From: Thermochromatium tepidum ATCC 43061
Lineage (GTDB): Bacteria; Pseudomonadota; Gammaproteobacteria; Chromatiales; Chromatiaceae
Direction of reading: 5' to 3'
Assembly: GCF_009664085.1 (NCBI RefSeq)
Contig: NZ_CP039268.1
Span: 2,275,001 to 2,339,000 of the forward strand
Length of the DNA: 64,000 bases
Each line of letters opens with the position of its first letter. Position 1 is the first letter of the stretch. A program made the position numbers and the translations under genes. A model generated the notes under the pieces. It was not told the DNA's origin, made no database searches, and was given only the letters and a program-made list of their open reading frames with translations. Below are positions 25,357 to 34,825 of this stretch, piece by piece.

Positions 25357-26208
25357 ATGGTAGAGGAATGCGAATGCCCAGATCCGCCGCCAGCCGGTGC
25401 GCCCGAATGGATGGCCACCTTCGCTGACCTCATGTCGCTGATGATGTGCTTCTTCGTGCTGTTGTTGTCGTTCTCCGAGATGGACGTCATCAAGTACAAA
25501 CAGGTCGCAGGCTCACTCAAGGCCGCCTTCGGCGTGCAGCGCGACATCGAGGCCCAACAGGACCCGCTCGGCACCAGTATCATCATGCAGGAGTTCTCAC
25601 CGGCCCAGCCGCAGCCGACCGTGGTCACTGAGGTCCGGCAACAGACCACGGACGAAACCAAGCGCTTGCTCGAGATCCTCGACCCAGCGGTCGAGGACGC
25701 CCAGGACAAGGCCGAGGATCTCAAGCATGAGCTCAAGCTCGAGATCGAAAAGGGTCTGATCGAGATCAACACCATCGACGATCAGGTCGTCATCCGGATC
25801 CTTGAGAAGGGTTCCTTCCCCTCGGCCTCGGCCCGGATTAGCCCTGATTTCAAGGCGATGCTGATGAAGATCGCCGACGCGCTCAATCAAATCGAGGGAC
25901 GCATCCTGATTGCTGGACACACCGACAATGTCCCGATCGAGACGGCCGAGTTTCCCTCCAACTGGGTGCTCTCGGCGGCACGCGCGGCAGCCGTGGCCCA
26001 TACCATGACCCAAAAGGGCGGGATCGCCCCCGAGCGCGTCGAGATCCGTGCCTATGGGGAGAACCGTCCGATCGATTCCAATGACACCCTGGAGGGCCGC
26101 GCCCACAATCGCCGCGTCGAGATTGTGGTGCTCGGCGATCGCAGCGCCCAGACGCTGCTCGAAAACATCGATGGCGACAACAATCCGCAGGCGAAGAAAG
26201 GGTTATGA
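25357..26208 (+). CDS. pomB: Flagellar stator protein PomB/MotB
   Basis: A 283-residue stator partner. A short Pro-rich N-terminus precedes one membrane helix with the ion-binding Asp24 (WMATFADLMSLMMCFFVLL). A plug-like linker follows, then a C-terminal OmpA-type peptidoglycan-binding domain with ILIAGHTDNVPI, NWVLSAARA and GYGENRP-like YGENRPIDSN. The ATG at 25357 has GAGG upstream. Its stop overlaps the start of the PilZ gene (ATGATGA), so the three genes form a stator operon. Confidence 0.93.
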   Translation: MVEECECPDPPPAGAPEWMATFADLMSLMMCFFVLLLSFSEMDVIKYKQVAGSLKAAFGVQRDIEAQQDPLGTSIIMQEFSPAQPQPTVVTEVRQQTTDETKRLLEILDPAVEDAQDKAEDLKHELKLEIEKGLIEINTIDDQVVIRILEKGSFPSASARISPDFKAMLMKIADALNQIEGRILIAGHTDNVPIETAEFPSNWVLSAARAAAVAHTMTQKGGIAPERVEIRAYGENRPIDSNDTLEGRAHNRRVEIVVLGDRSAQTLLENIDGDNNPQAKKGL

Positions 26209-26879
26209 TGAGCAAAGACGAGCCAGTCCGGCCAAGCGCATCCGAGCCGGAAGACCATCAGGATCGCGACCGGCGGCGTTACTTTCGCATCGAAGATCGT
26301 TTGGGTCTGCTGGTCGTTCCACTCGGACCAGACGAGGAGGTCCGTCTGATCGAGAGCCTGGAGACCCCAAGTTCGCGCGCGGGTCTGCTAAACGATCTGC
26401 ACGCCATCCGCGACCTGCATCTACCCGAGCGCCGCGCCCTGGAATACAAGTTCCCGACCGTGGCCGCCTATATCAAGGTGATCGAGACCCAGATCGAGAT
26501 GCTGGCCCAGGCGATTGGCGATGGCGAGGGCTTTCCGAACTCGCCTGACACGGATGCCTGCCTCAGCGCCCAGGGCATCGGGTTCCACTGGCCGATGTCC
26601 CTTGAGATCGGCGGCTGTGTCGAGTTGCGTCTGACGCTCTTTCCCGACCGAGTGCATGTACGGGCGCTGGCGCGGGTGGTGCGTTGCGACGCGACCGAGG
26701 GTCAGGATTATCAAGTCGCCGTCGACTTCACGCATCTGCGCGAGGCCGACCGCGAGGCCATCATCCGCCATGTCCATCGCGTCCAGCGTCTGTGCCTCCA
26801 GGCCCAGGCCGAGGCGGCCTTCGAGGCGCGCCACCAGGCCGGCCTCAAGCCACTCCAGGACAAACCCAGCCGCGGTTAG
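26205..26879 (+). CDS. PilZ-domain protein in the stator operon
   Basis: A 224-residue protein with a PilZ domain, which usually binds cyclic di-GMP. The Arg-rich switch is [10 protein letters not shown] at about residues 20-29. The second motif reads [11 protein letters not shown] near 119, a variant of the (D/N)xSxxG consensus. [10 protein letters not shown] and [12 protein letters not shown] complete the barrel. An insertion of about 75 residues ([10 protein letters not shown] to [11 protein letters not shown]) separates the two motifs, so the domain is split. Coupling to pomAB suggests that it adjusts motility in response to cyclic di-GMP, like YcgR; this is inferred. It ends convergent to the RND gene, sharing TTAG. 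Confidence 0.82.
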   Translation: MMSKDEPVRPSASEPEDHQDRDRRRYFRIEDRLGLLVVPLGPDEEVRLIESLETPSSRAGLLNDLHAIRDLHLPERRALEYKFPTVAAYIKVIETQIEMLAQAIGDGEGFPNSPDTDACLSAQGIGFHWPMSLEIGGCVELRLTLFPDRVHVRALARVVRCDATEGQDYQVAVDFTHLREADREAIIRHVHRVQRLCLQAQAEAAFEARHQAGLKPLQDKPSRG

Positions 26880-29800
26880 GCCGGTGTGCGCTCGACCGTA
26901 GGGGTGACGATGGTTGCTGGGCGCCTCCGCCCCCGGATCAGCACGAAGAACAACGGCACGAACAGCACCCCGAGCAGGGTCGCGGCGACCACGCCGCCGA
27001 GCACACCGGTTCCGATCGCGTTCCGTCCGCCCGAACCAGCACCCGTGCTGAGCACCAGCGGCAGCACCCCAAAACCGAAGGCCAGCGAGGTCATGACGAT
27101 GGGTCGGATCCGCATCCGCGCGGCCTCCAGCGCCGCAACCAAGGCGTCGCGCCCCTCCCCCTGGAGCGTCTTGGCGAACTCGACGATGAGGATCGCGTTC
27201 TTGGCCGAGAGTCCAATCGTTGCCAGCAACCCGACCTGAAAATAGATGTCGCTCGGCAGACCGCGTCCCAGGGCCGCAACCACAGCCCCGAGCACGCCGA
27301 TCGGCACCACCAGCATGACGGCAAAGGGCACCGACCAGCTCTCGTAGAGCGCCGCGAGCGCCAGGAACACCACCAGTGCCGAGAGGGCATAGAGGGCCGG
27401 GGCCTGGGCGCCGGCCGCGCGCTCCTCATACGAGATCCCGGTCCATTCCAGACCGATCCCAGGCGGCAGTTTGCGCGCCAGTTCCTCGATGGCGGCCATG
27501 GCCTGGCCGGTGCTCAATCCAGGTGCCGCCTGACCGAGGATCTCGGCCGAGGGCAGACCGTTGTAGCGCTCGAGACGCGGTGAGCCATAGCTCCAGGTGC
27601 CGGTCGCAAAGGCCGAGAAGGGCACCATGTCGCCTTCGGCATTGCGCACATACCAGGCGTTCAGGTCCTCAGGGACCATCCGATAAGGCGCATCGGCCTG
27701 GACATAGACCTTCTTGACTCGACCCTGGTGGACGAAGTCATCGACATAGGCGCTGCCCCAGGCGATCGCCAGGGTGCGATTGATGTCGGATAAAGACAGA
27801 CCGAACGCGCCGGCCTTGGTGCGATCGACCTCGACCTGATACTGGGCCTCGTCCTCGCGTCCGTTCGGACGCACCGCGATCAAGCGCGGATCCTGCATCG
27901 CCATCCCGAGGAATTGACCGCGCGCCTCGGCCAGCACCGCGCGTCCGACGCCACCCTTGTCCTGTAACTGCACATCCCAGCCCGAGGCCGTGCCCAGCTC
28001 GATGACCGCCGGCGGCGGGAAGGCAAAGACGCGCGCGTCGCGGATGCGCGAGAAGGCCATCATCGCCCGTCCGGCCACCGCCTTGACGTGCAGATCGGGC
28101 CGCCGACGTTCCGACCAGTCCCTGAGCTTGACGAAGCCGATGGCCATGTTCTGACCCTGACCAGCAAAGCTGAAGCCGGCCACGGTGATGAGCTCCTTGA
28201 CCGCCGCCTTTTCGTCCTCCAGGAAGTGTCTCTCGACCTGTTCGAGCACCGCGCGCGTGCGTTCGAGCGTCGCCCCCGAGGGCAGCGTGACCTGCATGAT
28301 CAGGATGCCCTGATCCTCGTCGGGGAGGAACGCCGTCGTCATGCGCTCGTGCAGCACGATCAGCATGCCGACCAGCCCCAGATAGACCACCAGGAAGATC
28401 CAGCGTCGCCGCGCGATGCCAGCCACACCCTTGCTGTAGAGATCGACGCTGCGCTGGAAGTTGCGGTTGAACCAACCGAAGAACCCAGACCGCGGCCCGG
28501 ACGGCCTGGGCTTGAGCAGCGAGGCGGCCAGGGCCGGACTTAAGGTGAGCGCCACCACCACCGACAGCAGCATGGCCGAGACAATGGTGATCGAGAACTG
28601 GCGATAGATGACCCCGGTCGATCCGCCGAAGAAGGCCATGGGCACGAACACTGCCGCGAGCACCAGGGCGATGCCGATCAGGGCGCTGGTGATCTGATCC
28701 ATGGATTTGCGCGTCGCCTCCTTGGGCGGCAATCCGTCCTCGTGCATCACGCGCTCGACGTTCTCGACCACCACGATGGCGTCGTCGACCAAGAGTCCGA
28801 TCGCCAGCACCATCGCAAACAGGGTCAGGGTATTGATGCCGAAACCGAAGGCCGCCAGGACGCCAAAGGTCCCCAAGAGCACCACGGGCACCGCGATGGC
28901 CGGGATCAGGGTCGCGCGCAGGTTCTGGAGGAATAGATACATAACGATGACTACCAGGATCACCGCCTCGATCAGGGTCTTGACCACCTCGCTGATCGAG
29001 ATACGCACGAAGGGTGTGGTGTCATAGGGATAGACCGCCTCCATCCCCGCTGGGAAGAAGGCCGAGAGTTCGGCGATCTTGCGCTTGACCGCATCGGACG
29101 TCTCCAGCGCATTGGCACCGGCGGCCAGCCGGATCGCCATGCCGGCGGCCGGGCTGCCATTGTGACGCGCCATCTTGCCGTAGCTCTCGCTGCCCAGCTC
29201 GATGCGGGCGACATCGCGCAGATGCACGGTCGAGCCGTCGGCCTGGGTACGCAGCCGGATGGCGCCGAACGCATCCGGGGTATTCAAACGATCCTGGACA
29301 TTGACGGTGACATTGAGTTGTTGGCCCTCCAGCGCAGGGAGGGCGCCCAGCTGACCGGCCGAGACCTGGGCATTCTCGGCCTCGATCGCCGCGATCACGT
29401 CGCTCGGCGTCAGTCGGTACTGGTTGAGCCGATTGGGATCGAGCCAGACGCGCATCGCGTACTGGGTCTCAAACAGGGTGACCTCGCCCACCCCGGGGAC
29501 GCGGCTGATCGGATCCTTGACCAGGCTGGCGGCATAGTCGGCGAGATCGGCATTGCTCAGGCGCCCATCGCGCGAGACGAAGGCCACCACCATCAAAAAG
29601 TTGCGCACGGATTTCGCGACCTGGATCCCCTGGCGTACCACCTCGTCCGGGAGGAGGGCCGTGGCCAGTTGCAGCTTGTTTTGGACCTGCATCTGAGCCA
29701 GGTCGGGATTGACGCCGTTCTCGAAGGTGAGTGTGATGGTCGCAACACCGTTGGACTCGCTGGTCGAGGACAGATAGCGCAGACCATCGAGACCATTCAT

Positions 29801-30004
29801 CTGCTGCTCGATGACCTGAGTCACCGCGTCCTCGACGGTCTGGGCCGAGGCGCCGGGATAGATGGCGGTGATGGCGATCGCCGGCGGGGCGATGGCGGGA
29901 TATTGCGCAACGGGCAGGATACGGATCGACAGCAGCCCGGCCAGCATGATGACGAGGGCGATGACCCAGGCGAAGACGGGTCGGTCGATGAAGAAACGGG
30001 CCAT
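26876..30004 (-). CDS. RND multidrug efflux permease (HAE1 type)
   Basis: The inner-membrane proton-driven pump of a tripartite efflux system of the AcrB/MexB type. The 1042-residue protein has twelve expected membrane segments. It begins [20 protein letters not shown] and has the proton-relay Asp pair in [37 protein letters not shown], and the periplasmic loops with [10 protein letters not shown]. The late membrane region includes [20 protein letters not shown]. It lies 31 bases after the adaptor gene on the same strand. No outer-membrane channel gene is next to it, so it would share a TolC-like protein encoded elsewhere. Confidence 0.94.
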   Translation of the reverse strand: MARFFIDRPVFAWVIALVIMLAGLLSIRILPVAQYPAIAPPAIAITAIYPGASAQTVEDAVTQVIEQQMNGLDGLRYLSSTSESNGVATITLTFENGVNPDLAQMQVQNKLQLATALLPDEVVRQGIQVAKSVRNFLMVVAFVSRDGRLSNADLADYAASLVKDPISRVPGVGEVTLFETQYAMRVWLDPNRLNQYRLTPSDVIAAIEAENAQVSAGQLGALPALEGQQLNVTVNVQDRLNTPDAFGAIRLRTQADGSTVHLRDVARIELGSESYGKMARHNGSPAAGMAIRLAAGANALETSDAVKRKIAELSAFFPAGMEAVYPYDTTPFVRISISEVVKTLIEAVILVVIVMYLFLQNLRATLIPAIAVPVVLLGTFGVLAAFGFGINTLTLFAMVLAIGLLVDDAIVVVENVERVMHEDGLPPKEATRKSMDQITSALIGIALVLAAVFVPMAFFGGSTGVIYRQFSITIVSAMLLSVVVALTLSPALAASLLKPRPSGPRSGFFGWFNRNFQRSVDLYSKGVAGIARRRWIFLVVYLGLVGMLIVLHERMTTAFLPDEDQGILIMQVTLPSGATLERTRAVLEQVERHFLEDEKAAVKELITVAGFSFAGQGQNMAIGFVKLRDWSERRRPDLHVKAVAGRAMMAFSRIRDARVFAFPPPAVIELGTASGWDVQLQDKGGVGRAVLAEARGQFLGMAMQDPRLIAVRPNGREDEAQYQVEVDRTKAGAFGLSLSDINRTLAIAWGSAYVDDFVHQGRVKKVYVQADAPYRMVPEDLNAWYVRNAEGDMVPFSAFATGTWSYGSPRLERYNGLPSAEILGQAAPGLSTGQAMAAIEELARKLPPGIGLEWTGISYEERAAGAQAPALYALSALVVFLALAALYESWSVPFAVMLVVPIGVLGAVVAALGRGLPSDIYFQVGLLATIGLSAKNAILIVEFAKTLQGEGRDALVAALEAARMRIRPIVMTSLAFGFGVLPLVLSTGAGSGGRNAIGTGVLGGVVAATLLGVLFVPLFFVLIRGRRRPATIVTPTVERTPA

Positions 30005-30060
30005 GGTGGGATGCTCGGTGATCAGTGGTCGGTGGTCAGTGCTCGGTAGTCAATGGCTGG
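30005..30060. repeat. Degenerate GTGGTCAGTG-type short repeats
   Basis: The junction between the adaptor and pump genes carries imprecise iterations of GGTCAGTG and GGTCGGTG. They include the last codons of the adaptor. Such slippage-prone units recur in intergenic sites; a similar CCAGC-rich stretch is at the right end of the window. Confidence 0.4.
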
Positions 30061-31226
30061 TCGAGCACCACGGGCTGGGCCTTGTCGCCTGGACGCACCT
30101 TCTGCAGACCATCGAGGATCAGGCGGTCACCGGCCTCCAGACCCGCATCGACCAGCCAGTCGCTGTCCAGTGCCCGATCGATCTCGAGCAGGCGCTGCTC
30201 GACCAGGCCCGCGGCGTTCAGCACCAGGGCATAGGGCCGGCCACGCCGGTCGCGCTGCACCGCCCGTTGCGGGACCAGGATCGCCTCCGGCCGCGTACCC
30301 TCCTCCACCCGGGCCCGCACGAACATGCCAGGTAGCAGGACATGATCCGGATTGGGGACGATCGCGCGCAGCGTGACCGCGCCCGTGCTCGGATCGACGC
30401 TGACCTCGGAGAACGCAAGCCGCCCGGCGAGCGGATAGTCGCTGCCGTCCTCCAGCACCAGGGTCACGCGCGGCTGATCACCTTCGGGACGCTTCAGACG
30501 CCCGTCCTCCAGGGCGCGGCGCAGACGCAGCAGTTGCGCGCTCGATTGGGTGAGATCGACATAGATGGGATCGAGCTGCTGGATGGTCGCCAAGGCCAGT
30601 TCCTGATTGGCGGTGACCAGTGCGCCCTGGGTCACGGACGAGCGCCCGATGCGCCCGCCGATCGGTGCCGTGACTCGGGTGTATTCGAGATCAATGCGCG
30701 CGCGTGCCAACTGGGCCTCATCGACTGCCACGCCGGCGGCGGCCTCCTTGAGCGCGGCCTCGGCATCGTCGAAGTCCTCCTGACTGATGGCCTTGGCCTT
30801 GAGCAGATTGGCGTAGCGTTCGGCCTTGAGCCGGGCACGCTCGAAGGTGGCGCGTGAGCGGTTGAGCGCGGCCTGGGCGCTGTTGTAGGTCGACTGATAG
30901 ACGGACGGGTCGATCTGATAGAGCACCTGTCCCGAGTGGATCAATGCGCCTTCCTGAAACAGCCGCTCCTTGATGATGCCGCCAACCTGGGGGCGAACCT
31001 CGGCGATCCGATAAGCGGCTGCACGCCCTGGTAGCTCGGTGGTCAGGGCCACTGCGTGTCTCTGGAGTGTCAGGATGCCCACCTCGGGTGGCAGTCCACC
31101 TGGACCACCGGGTCCGCCCGGTGGTGGACCGGGCGGCGCCGAGCGCCCACAGCCACCGCTGGCGACTGCCACAATCAGCACGCCTAGCCAGGCACAGGCC
31201 CAAGGCCAAGGGATCAAGGGGTTCAT
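30036..31226 (-). CDS. RND efflux periplasmic adaptor lipoprotein
   Basis: The membrane-fusion subunit that links the RND pump to an outer-membrane channel. The 396-residue product starts [20 protein letters not shown] and has a lipobox before Cys26 (ASGGC). A Gly/Pro-rich stretch follows, then the adaptor blocks [19 protein letters not shown], a coiled-coil hairpin ([20 protein letters not shown]) and [18 protein letters not shown] 31226 is preferred over a GTG two codons earlier because the latter overlaps the GAGG ribosome site. It is the first gene of the pump operon and divergent from the TetR gene. Confidence 0.93.
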   Translation of the reverse strand: MNPLIPWPWACAWLGVLIVAVASGGCGRSAPPGPPPGGPGGPGGLPPEVGILTLQRHAVALTTELPGRAAAYRIAEVRPQVGGIIKERLFQEGALIHSGQVLYQIDPSVYQSTYNSAQAALNRSRATFERARLKAERYANLLKAKAISQEDFDDAEAALKEAAAGVAVDEAQLARARIDLEYTRVTAPIGGRIGRSSVTQGALVTANQELALATIQQLDPIYVDLTQSSAQLLRLRRALEDGRLKRPEGDQPRVTLVLEDGSDYPLAGRLAFSEVSVDPSTGAVTLRAIVPNPDHVLLPGMFVRARVEEGTRPEAILVPQRAVQRDRRGRPYALVLNAAGLVEQRLLEIDRALDSDWLVDAGLEAGDRLILDGLQKVRPGDKAQPVVLDQPLTTEH

Positions 31227-31268
31227 GCACACCTCGAAAGAAGATTAGGATATATAGAATGCCCACTC

Positions 31269-31288
31269 TAGAATGAGCGTTCAATCTA
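31269..31288. promoter_or_regulatory. Probable TetR-family operator
   Basis: A 20-base near-palindrome TAGAATGAGCGTTCAATCTA in which 16 of 20 bases are symmetric around TGA-N-CG-N-TCA. It sits midway between the pump operon and the divergent regulator. An outer GAATGCC/GGCATTC repeat surrounds it. This is the expected place and shape for the binding site of the TetR-type repressor. Confidence 0.6.
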
Positions 31289-31350
31289 GGCATTCGAGGC
31301 CGATTCGTCAAGCACCAAGGCATGACCCAAGAACGAGGAGCGACCCCAGC

Positions 31351-31965
31351 ATGACCCTGACGACCCAACCCGACCCAGAACAGACGCGCGCCCAGGCGCG
31401 CCGACGTCAGATCCTCGATGCCGCTGCGTACTGCTTTGCGCGCGAGGGCTTTCATGGCACCAGCATCGCCGCGCTCTCCCAGGCGTCTGGGATGAGCGCG
31501 GGGCACATCTATCACTTCTTCGCCAACAAGGAGGCGATCATCGCGGCCCTGGTCGAGCGCAGGCTGGAGCAGTCGCTGGAGCTGGTGCGCCAATTCGAGA
31601 ACGCCGAGGACGTGTTTCAGGCGCTGATCGATCGCGTCGACCTGGGATTGAACGAGAAGGCGAATCTAGACCACGCCGCCCTGGAGCTGGAGATCCTGGC
31701 CGAGGCGGCGCGCAACCCGCGCGTCGCGGCCAGCGTGCGCGCGGCCGATCGCATCAAGCGCGACCGTCTGATCGGGGTCCTGGGACGGGCACGCCAGGGG
31801 CTGGGGCGCCAGGCTGACACTGCGGATGCCGAGGCCGTGACCGAGCTCTTGATGGCGCTGTTCGATGGATTGATGGTCCGGATCGTCAATCACCCCGATC
31901 TGGATCGCGCCGCCTTGGCCCCGCTGATCCGTACCGCGTTGCGGACCTTCATCGATGGCAACTGA
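31351..31965 (+). CDS. TetR/AcrR-family repressor of the efflux pump
   Basis: A 204-residue repressor. The N-terminal DNA-binding domain reads RRRQILDAAAYCFAREGFHG, followed by IAALSQASGMSAGHIYHFF and NKEAIIAALVERR, a canonical TetR helix-turn-helix. The C-terminal ligand-binding part is helical and less conserved. The ATG at 31351 gives standard length and has GAGGAG about 10 bases upstream; the in-frame start at 31273 would place coding sequence over the operator. Divergent position next to the RND genes indicates that it represses both them and itself; the inducer is unknown. Confidence 0.9.
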   Translation: MTLTTQPDPEQTRAQARRRQILDAAAYCFAREGFHGTSIAALSQASGMSAGHIYHFFANKEAIIAALVERRLEQSLELVRQFENAEDVFQALIDRVDLGLNEKANLDHAALELEILAEAARNPRVAASVRAADRIKRDRLIGVLGRARQGLGRQADTADAEAVTELLMALFDGLMVRIVNHPDLDRAALAPLIRTALRTFIDGN

Positions 31966-31980
31966 AGGAAATACGGAAAC

Positions 31981-31996
31981 ACTCCATCCATGGAGT
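31981..31996. repeat. Small palindrome after the TetR gene
   Basis: ACTCCATCCATGGAGT is a 7-base inverted repeat 15 bases after the stop codon. There is no T-run, so terminator function is doubtful. Confidence 0.4.
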
Positions 31997-32186
31997 ATCT
32001 CAGCCCGCCTCGTCCCGGTATCGGCCCAGGATGGGCACCTGTGTGGGTGCGACGGCCCCCACTATTCCATCAAGACCATCGGATAAGAAAGCTGCAACAC
32101 GCTTCGAGCGGTCCGTGAACGATAGAACAATTTCAAGCCGTGGCCCTGTCAAGGTAGATCTCGGCAAAGCGGGTCGGCGTCTCTGT

Positions 32187-32217
32187 ATAGGAGCGCCTTC
32201 AGGCGCGATCCACATCT
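32187..32217 (+). repeat. REP-like palindromic element 1
   Basis: ATAGGAGCGCCTTCAGGCGC followed by GATCCACATCT. It has the GTAG-type head and short palindrome seen in REP sequences associated with RAYT transposases. It is nearly identical to the unit at 32262-32291. Confidence 0.7.
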
Positions 32218-32220
32218 GCC

Positions 32221-32246
32221 AAGATCGCGTCTAAAGCCGCCCCTAC
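32221..32246 (-). repeat. REP-like palindromic element 2 (inverted)
   Basis: On the minus strand it reads GTAGGGGCGGCTTTAGACGC then GATCTT, matching the other units. Together with element 1 or 3 it makes an inverted pair, as in REPIN doublets. Confidence 0.65.
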
Positions 32247-32261
32247 GGGAGGCGTGGGTGG

Positions 32262-32291
32262 GTAGGAGCGCCTTCAGCGCGATCCACATCT
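32262..32291 (+). repeat. REP-like palindromic element 3
   Basis: GTAGGAGCGCCTTCAGCGCG followed by ATCCACATCT. It is a third copy in the same small region, ending about 40 bases before the downstream gene's stop. Confidence 0.7.
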
Positions 32292-32332
32292 TTTTGAGGG
32301 CTGGTTAATAAAGGGCGCCATCCGCTTCCGGC

Positions 32333-33001
32333 CTAGTCGTTCCAATAGAAGGCTTGTTCCACAGCGCCCGTGGCCGGTATCTCGATCGTGCGGGTCTGGA
32401 CCTGACCGGCGTTGTCGACCTGGAGGACATAGCGCCCCGGTGCCAGCTTGGCATAGAACCACGGGCCCTGTGAGACGGCCTCGAGTAGGGTCGGTCCGGC
32501 GGCATCGTCGATACGTACCCGTACATTGGCCAGATAGGACCCGGAGCCGGCAACAGCAAAGAGCAGGCGCAGGTTGAATTTGGATTTGACCTCCTGCATC
32601 TCGGTGCGCTCCGAGACACCGATGCCGCCGCTGATATAGGGCACACCGCTGGTCAGGTCGGCGGCAGGCAGGGGCGCGGGTGCTGGGGTCGGTATGGGAG
32701 TAGGCTGAGGCTGAGGCTGAGGCTGGACGGGCGCGGACGGTTCAGCAGGCAGGATGGCGCCACCCGGGAGGATGGTCCCGGGCGGCAACAACAGGCCCTC
32801 TTGCAGCACCGTACCCTCTGGGAGCTGCACCTGGGTCGGCGGCGGTTCATCCTCGGGCGCGATGGCCCATTCAGTCCTCAGCCCCTGTTCGACCGGCGCC
32901 GGCGGCGCCGACTCGTACTGGGCCTGGGCCAAGGCAACGCCCATCGGTAGGGTCAGCACCAGTACCAGGCTGATTCTCAAACACAGGTCGATGCGTGTCA
33001 T
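32333..33001 (-). CDS. Secreted proline-rich protein of unknown function
   Basis: A 222-residue exported protein. The ATG at 33001 has GAGG 6 bases upstream and opens a signal peptide (LRISLVLVLTLPMGVALAQA). A Pro/Gln-rich central region has QPQPQPQPTPIPTPAPAP, encoded by tandem GGCTGA-type hexamers at about 32704-32729. The C-terminal 90 residues form a small beta-type domain (LLFAVAGSGSYLANVRVRID, then GPWFYAKLAPGRYVLQVDN) like carboxypeptidase-regulatory folds. A similar arrangement occurs in periplasmic proteins of unknown role. No enzyme motif was seen, and the neighbours give no clue. Confidence 0.8.
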   Translation of the reverse strand: MTRIDLCLRISLVLVLTLPMGVALAQAQYESAPPAPVEQGLRTEWAIAPEDEPPPTQVQLPEGTVLQEGLLLPPGTILPGGAILPAEPSAPVQPQPQPQPTPIPTPAPAPLPAADLTSGVPYISGGIGVSERTEMQEVKSKFNLRLLFAVAGSGSYLANVRVRIDDAAGPTLLEAVSQGPWFYAKLAPGRYVLQVDNAGQVQTRTIEIPATGAVEQAFYWND

Positions 33002-33063
33002 AAGGCACCTCAGATGGCATTCCGATGATTCCAAAACCCTACGGGGAGGATAGTGGATTTTAG

Positions 33064-34530
33064 TCAGTCCGTCCCCGCCGCCTGACCGCTCCAGCGGCTC
33101 GGGAACTGGCTCTCGATGACGCCCGAGCGATGCAGGATGGCGATACCAAGCGCATAACCGCGATAGCTGGCGATGACCTGTCCCGGCGGATGGACGGCCC
33201 GCTGTTCGCGCGTGGGCGCGAAGGTCTCGCGCCGCAGATAGGCATCGCGCTGTTTGCGGCTGAGTTCGAGCCGAAAGCGCGTCACCTCTGGTCCAATGAG
33301 CAGGGCCCCGCTGGTGGTGGGCTTGGGCGGGTGGACATTGGTGCGATGGAAGAAGAGCCCGTGCCCCGCAGCCGGGGGGACGGCGGGCGGGGCATGATCG
33401 GCGGCCATCAGATGCAGACCGCGCCTGGTCTGACGGTGGACGCGGTAGCGGCACCAATAGCCCTCGGGCAGCCCATACTTGGACCGCAGTCCCTCCAGCC
33501 ATTCATCGTGCCCGTCCCCGTCTAGGGTGGCGAGTTCTGGCTCGGGTTCTGGCGAGAGCCCGGCGTCCTTCTCCAGCAACGCGATGAAAAATCCGCCGGT
33601 GTCGTTGCGGTGGGGCCAAAAACGCCGGCATCGTGCGAGTTCAGGCGGTAGCACACGACCCTGCCACTGGGTCACACCGGGCGCGGTGTCGAAACCGGGG
33701 ATGTCGATGGCCCTCAGCCTGAGCCTGCCGTCGCACTCGGCCAGGATGTCGGCCACCACCAGCTCATTTTCCTCGGGCGCGAAGGTGCAGGTCGAATACA
33801 GGATCAGACCACCGGGACGGCAACGCTGCACCGCCTTGCGCAACAGGGCGCGCTGGCGCGACCCGAACCGCTCGGCGTCGGACGGATCCAGTCGCTGCAA
33901 CAGGGACGGATGGCGCCGGAGGGTGCCCTCAGCGGAGCAGGGGGCATCGAGCAGGATGCGGTCGAACTGACCGCCGGCGCTTGGCCAGTTGCTCGCATCG
34001 CTCTGGGTCGTGGTCACATTGAGCACACCGAGCCGATCCAGATTGCCCTGGAGCGCCTTGAGGCGCGCGTATGAGATATCGTTGGCGACGACCGTGCCCC
34101 GGTTGTCGAGCGCAAAGGCGATCTGGGCGGTTTTGCCGCCGGGAGCGGCGCACATGTCGAGCACGCGCTGACCGGGCTTGAGGTCCATGAGCGTCACCGG
34201 CAGCTGCGAGACGGCCTCCTGCGCATGGGCCAGGCCCACGCAGTACCACCACTGCTGACCGGCCCGGAACTCGGGCGGGAGGTTCAGGGCGTTGGGCAGC
34301 CCCTGGATCGGTTGTGGCGACAGCCCCTGCTCGACGAGCAGCTCGGTCAGCGCCGCGACCGAGATCCGCCCCGGATTGGCCCAGAGCGTGACCGGTAAGG
34401 GGCGACCAAGTGCTTCGGCGAAGGCGTCCCAGTCGTCGACCAGATCGCGATAGCGTGCGAGCCAGGAGGCGGCGATCTGGTCGGGCCTGAGAAGCGAGGC
34501 CGCGCTGACGCGGGCGGTGCGTTGGTTCAT
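33064..34530 (-). CDS. RsmF/NOL1-type rRNA cytosine-C5 methyltransferase
   Basis: A SAM-dependent methyltransferase of the NOL1/NOP2/sun family, which makes m5C in rRNA or tRNA. The 488-residue protein has the SAM-binding motif VLDMCAAPGGKTAQIAFAL, and the two catalytic Cys in LLDAPCSAEGTLRR and ILYSTCTFAPEENE. A C-terminal extension of about 170 residues resembles the RNA-binding part of RsmF. The ATG at 34530 (MNQRTARVSAASLL) lies 20 bases after the stop of a small upstream ORF; a longer in-frame start overlaps that ORF. Family call is firm; RsmF as the exact ortholog is likely but not certain. Confidence 0.88.
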   Translation of the reverse strand: MNQRTARVSAASLLRPDQIAASWLARYRDLVDDWDAFAEALGRPLPVTLWANPGRISVAALTELLVEQGLSPQPIQGLPNALNLPPEFRAGQQWWYCVGLAHAQEAVSQLPVTLMDLKPGQRVLDMCAAPGGKTAQIAFALDNRGTVVANDISYARLKALQGNLDRLGVLNVTTTQSDASNWPSAGGQFDRILLDAPCSAEGTLRRHPSLLQRLDPSDAERFGSRQRALLRKAVQRCRPGGLILYSTCTFAPEENELVVADILAECDGRLRLRAIDIPGFDTAPGVTQWQGRVLPPELARCRRFWPHRNDTGGFFIALLEKDAGLSPEPEPELATLDGDGHDEWLEGLRSKYGLPEGYWCRYRVHRQTRRGLHLMAADHAPPAVPPAAGHGLFFHRTNVHPPKPTTSGALLIGPEVTRFRLELSRKQRDAYLRRETFAPTREQRAVHPPGQVIASYRGYALGIAILHRSGVIESQFPSRWSGQAAGTD

Positions 34531-34549
34531 GACTGAGTATGACCCCTTT

Positions 34550-34804
34550 CTATTCAAATGACCCTTGGTCAGCCTCGCGTGCGGCCAGCAAGCACCCAGC
34601 GAATTCGGCAAACAGGTTGCGGATACTGGTGGCCTGCGAGAGCGAACGCGACACGGGTTGATTGGTCGGCGTCAGCTCCAGGGCGGCGGCGCGATCGAGT
34701 CGACGCTCGACCAAGTGCTCGCCGAGAACTCTGGCAGCGATGCGCCTAGGAGGCGTCTTGGAACGCGGAGAGGAATCGCTGAGCTTAGACAGCACGTTCG
34801 CCAT
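34550..34804 (-). CDS. Small hypothetical protein upstream of the rRNA methyltransferase
   Basis: An 84-residue basic protein, MANVLSKLSDSSPRSKTPPR at the start, then VLGEHLVERRLDRAAALELT. The ATG at 34804 has GAGG 9 bases upstream, and its stop lies 20 bases before the methyltransferase start, consistent with co-transcription. No family was recognised. The plus-strand frame over the same bases is part of a much longer shadow frame, so coding on this strand is plausible but unproven. Confidence 0.45.
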   Translation of the reverse strand: MANVLSKLSDSSPRSKTPPRRIAARVLGEHLVERRLDRAAALELTPTNQPVSRSLSQATSIRNLFAEFAGCLLAAREADQGSFE

Positions 34805-34825
34805 TCCCTGAAACCTCGCGCCTGT

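Larger units (their letters stand above)
31997..32332. other. Gene-poor region with REP cluster
   Basis: About 330 bases between the TetR gene and the proline-rich protein. A 71-codon minus-strand frame exists (32000-32215), but it starts inside a REP element and has no ribosome site, so it is not called. The notable content is the three REP-like units listed separately. Confidence 0.5.

Noticed and set aside
32000-32215. 71-codon minus-strand ORF
   Set aside because: Starts within a REP palindrome, no ribosome site, no recognisable product.
32187-32291. Possible CRISPR array
   Set aside because: Only three units, in mixed orientation, with irregular spacing; they fit REP elements.
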